From: Flavobacterium sp. RSP15
Lineage (GTDB): Bacteria > Bacteroidota > Bacteroidia > Flavobacteriales > Flavobacteriaceae
Reading direction: 5' to 3'
NCBI RefSeq assembly: GCF_003968755.1
Contig: NZ_RYDL01000011.1
Span: forward strand, 16,949 to 80,948
DNA length: 64,000 nt
Below the pieces are notes generated by a model. The model did not search any database. It worked only from the letters and a program-made list of their open reading frames with translations, and was not told the origin of the DNA. This document shows, piece by piece, positions 61,895 to 64,000 of this stretch. Made by a program: the position numbers and the translations under genes. How positions within the stretch are numbered: position 1 is the first letter of the stretch; each line of letters begins with the position of its first letter.

Positions 61895-63220
61895 TTAGTT
61901 TTGAGCTTTGTCTTTAGATGGAACATAATCCAAAACTAATCGTTGGTTTGGATTTAAATATTTCTTAGCAATATCTCTGATTTCTTCCCGAGTGATAGAA
62001 TGATAGATTTCAATTTCGGTATTGATTAAGTTTACATCACCGTATAACAAATGATAGGAAGCCAGATTGTCTGCAATACCGTCAATGGTAGAATTGCTGT
62101 TTACATATTGGTTTTCGAATTTGTTTTGTAGTTTTTGTAAATCTCTTTCAGAAATCAATTCCGTTTGTAATTTTACAATTTCAGAGTCAATTTCGGCAAG
62201 AATATTTTCGGTTGTGTTTGGCGCTTGAGGCAAACCGTAAATGATATAGCTACCGTAGTCTTCTTGGCTGTTACTAAAAGCGCCAATTTGCAAGGCCATC
62301 TTTTTGTCATCAACTATTTTTTTGTATAGTCTAGAACTTTTTCCATCACTTAAGATGGATGAAATCATATCCAGTACTCTTGCGTCTCTGGTTTTCATAG
62401 ATGGCGTTCTGTAGGCTGCTACAATTGCAGGGATTTGGATATTAGCATCTTGAAATTCTGCTTTTATAGTTTGAGTAATCGGTTCTTCAACAAATGTTTC
62501 TCTTTGTATGGGAGCTCCTTTTTTGATCGGTCCAAAATATTTTTGAATCCATTCTTTTGCTTGCTCTTTTTTGAAATCACCAGCGACAATTAAAACAGCA
62601 TTGTTCGGAATGTAAAATTTCTTGTTGAAAGCTTGGAATTCTTCTAATGTTGCAGCGTCTAAATGGTTCATAGAACCTATAGTTGCCCAACGGTATGGGT
62701 GTTTTGTGAAAATATTCTTTTTTACTTCCGCCAAAAAGTTTCCGTAAGGCTGATTGTCAACGCGCAATCTCTTTTCTTCTTTCACCACTTCGTTTTGAGT
62801 ATCAACACCAATTTGATTGATCACTGGGTGCAGCATTCTTTCTGCTTCCATCCATAAACCTAATTCTAAGTTGTTAGATGGGAAAACCTCATAATAATAG
62901 GTTCGGTCATCCGTTGTGTTGGCATTATTTACACCACCGTTTCCAGTTACAATCTTAAACCACTCACCGCGTTTGATATTTTCGGTTCCTTCAAACAATA
63001 AATGTTCAAAAAAGTGAGCAAAACCAGTTCTTTCTGGATTTTCATCTTTAGCGCCTACATGGTACATTACTGAGGTAATAACAGTAGGGGCAGAAGGATC
63101 GTTGTGTAAAATCACATGCAATCCATTGTCTAGTTTGTATTCTTCAAAAGCTACTTTCTGAGCAGAAGCTACTCCTCCTAGCATAAACAAAGCACCTAAA
63201 GCCATTAATGAATTTTTCAT
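61895..63220 (-). CDS. M16-family zinc protease, catalytic subunit
   Basis: Exported metalloprotease of 441 residues. Signal peptide about 1-21 (LMALGALFMLGGVASAQ). The inverted zinc motif HxxEH is HFFEH in GFAHFFEHLLFEGT, near residues 69-73, with the third ligand glutamate further on (EVVKEEKRLR region). It is predicted to degrade peptides in the periplasm together with the zinc-less partner downstream; such active/inactive pairs are known in this family. I use ATG 63220, which starts the signal peptide; an in-frame ATG at 63247 adds nine residues. Confidence 0.9.
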   Translation of the reverse strand: MKNSLMALGALFMLGGVASAQKVAFEEYKLDNGLHVILHNDPSAPTVITSVMYHVGAKDENPERTGFAHFFEHLLFEGTENIKRGEWFKIVTGNGGVNNANTTDDRTYYYEVFPSNNLELGLWMEAERMLHPVINQIGVDTQNEVVKEEKRLRVDNQPYGNFLAEVKKNIFTKHPYRWATIGSMNHLDAATLEEFQAFNKKFYIPNNAVLIVAGDFKKEQAKEWIQKYFGPIKKGAPIQRETFVEEPITQTIKAEFQDANIQIPAIVAAYRTPSMKTRDARVLDMISSILSDGKSSRLYKKIVDDKKMALQIGAFSNSQEDYGSYIIYGLPQAPNTTENILAEIDSEIVKLQTELISERDLQKLQNKFENQYVNSNSTIDGIADNLASYHLLYGDVNLINTEIEIYHSITREEIRDIAKKYLNPNQRLVLDYVPSKDKAQN

Positions 63221-63398
63221 AAGGTTAATAATTTTGTTAATATGCATAATTAGTAGTGGTTTTTAATTTTTGTTACATAAAAAGCGTTTCGCTGTGAGAA
63301 ATTTAACACTAGTTAAGCGTTTTATTTTGTAAAATTATTTCAAAAGTCTATTTAATAAGTAATTATGATGTATTGGGTATTTTTTTTTCTTCAACAAA

Positions 63399-63428
63399 TT
63401 GCGAGGTAATTATTTAATTGTATATTTG
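63399..63428 (+). promoter_or_regulatory. promoter of the rplU-rpmA operon, full consensus
   Basis: TTG at 63399-63401, exactly 19 bp, then TATATTTG at 63421-63428. The start codon is 30 bp downstream. Confidence 0.85.
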
Positions 63429-63458
63429 CAACCTTAAAAATTTATAAAACAATTTGTT

Positions 63459-63881
63459 ATGTATGCAATCGTAGAGATAGCAGGGCAACAGTTTAAAGTT
63501 AGCAAAGACCTAAAGGTTTACGTTCACCGTTTAGCAAATGAAGAAGGAACTCAAGTTTCTTTCGACAAAGTTTATTTGTTAGATGATAACGGTACAATCA
63601 CAATAGGCGCCCCAGCTATAGAAGGTGCTTCAGTAGAAGCCAAAGTGTTACAACACTTAAAAGGAGATAAAGTTATCATTTTCAAAAAGAAAAGAAGAAA
63701 AGGATACAAAAAGAGAAACGGACACCGTCAGTATCTTACTCAAATTGTAATCGAAGGTATTACTGCAGCAGGTGCTAAAAAAGCGGCTCCCAAAAAAGCA
63801 GCAGTTGAAGCAACTACAGAAGAAGTTGAAGCTCCTAAGAAAAAGGTAGCTAAAGCTAAAAAAGAAGATACTCAAGAATAA
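63459..63881 (+). CDS. rplU: 50S ribosomal protein L21 (bL21)
   Basis: Ribosomal large-subunit protein of 140 residues. The first about 100 residues match bL21 (MYAIVEIAGQQFKVSKDLKVYV, KRRKGYKKRNGHRQYLTQIVIEGI). A C-terminal tail of about 40 residues rich in alanine, lysine and glutamate (KKAAPKKAAVEA) is extra compared with E. coli (103 residues); such tails are common in Bacteroidota. First gene of the operon with rpmA, 23 bp apart. Confidence 0.96.
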   Translation: MYAIVEIAGQQFKVSKDLKVYVHRLANEEGTQVSFDKVYLLDDNGTITIGAPAIEGASVEAKVLQHLKGDKVIIFKKKRRKGYKKRNGHRQYLTQIVIEGITAAGAKKAAPKKAAVEATTEEVEAPKKKVAKAKKEDTQE

Positions 63882-63904
63882 TAACAAAATAAAACTAATA
63901 CGTC

Positions 63905-64000
63905 ATGGCTCACAAGAAAGGTGTCGGTAGTTCTAAGAATGGTAGAGAATCAGAATCAAAACGTTTAGGTGTTAAGATTTTTGGTGGTCAAGCTGCTATT
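63905..64000 (+). CDS. rpmA: 50S ribosomal protein L27 (bL27), partial
   Basis: The first 32 codons are visible ([32 protein letters not shown]) and match bL27, which reaches the peptidyl-transferase centre. The gene runs off the window. It begins directly with MAHKKG, without the longer N-terminal peptide that some bacteria cleave. Co-transcribed with rplU. Confidence 0.95.
   Translation, partial: MAHKKGVGSSKNGRESESKRLGVKIFGGQAAI

Overview
The window is a gene-dense stretch of chromosome from a Bacteroidota bacterium, almost certainly a gliding Flavobacterium or close relative. Supporting signs are gliding genes gldE and gldD beside mutY and ssb, type IX secretion (T9SS) sorting domains, SusC-like TonB receptor architecture, Bacteroidota-only families (DUF4271, DUF4296, DUF3109, DUF3078), AT-rich spacers, and -7 promoter elements of the form TAnnTTTG, two of which (dgt, rplU) have a TTG exactly 19 bp upstream. 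I saw no tRNA, rRNA, CRISPR array, insertion sequence or prophage gene.

Layout. 1-4.5 kb: leuS behind a tandemly duplicated 53-bp leader, a membrane zinc peptidase and an Lrp/AsnC regulator. 4.8-12.4 kb: hemD with a DUF4271 membrane protein, a polyprenol-phosphate glycosyltransferase with a dihydroorotase and a DUF4296 lipoprotein, an epimerase, tyrS and a LuxE-like acyl-activating protein. 12.4-21.6 kb: a stand-alone T9SS sorting-domain protein, then a probable phosphate island: a beta-helix lipoprotein, a TonB-dependent receptor, a PhoB/PhoR-like two-component pair and a Pit-type phosphate transporter with a long cytoplasmic tail. 21.6-28.3 kb: a glycosyltransferase, a large outer-membrane protein, aspartate kinase and a GNAT acetyltransferase. 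28.5-35.4 kb: fbp, a TerB-like protein, a HupE/UreJ-like protein, dCMP deaminase, an S41 protease, a 59-residue conserved protein, an acyltransferase, a small FAD protein and MarC. 35.5-41.7 kb: DUF3109, nrdB, nrdA, an RDD protein and a class-I amidotransferase; nrdA is bracketed by inverted copies of a palindromic repeat. 41.7-46 kb: metE behind a cobalamin riboswitch, and dgt. 46-54 kb: a secreted M36 metalloprotease, DUF3078, dxs, tadA and RNase G. 54-64 kb: a 30-residue very basic protein, HU, mutY, ssb, gldE, gldD, a metal-binding lipoprotein, a DMT exporter, a pair of M16 proteases, rplU and the start of rpmA.

Most of the window is housekeeping. The parts that deserve a second look are: a family of composite palindromic repeats in which the flanks are conserved but the central stems differ while staying paired; in-frame insertions of intergenic-type repeat sequence inside leuS and the LuxE-like gene; the phosphate/TonB island with shared TTACAT hexamers in its promoters; the 30-residue basic protein between HU and RNase G; promoters placed so close to start codons that dxs and the DUF3109 gene look leaderless; and a dihydroorotase with an altered metal-binding HxH motif.
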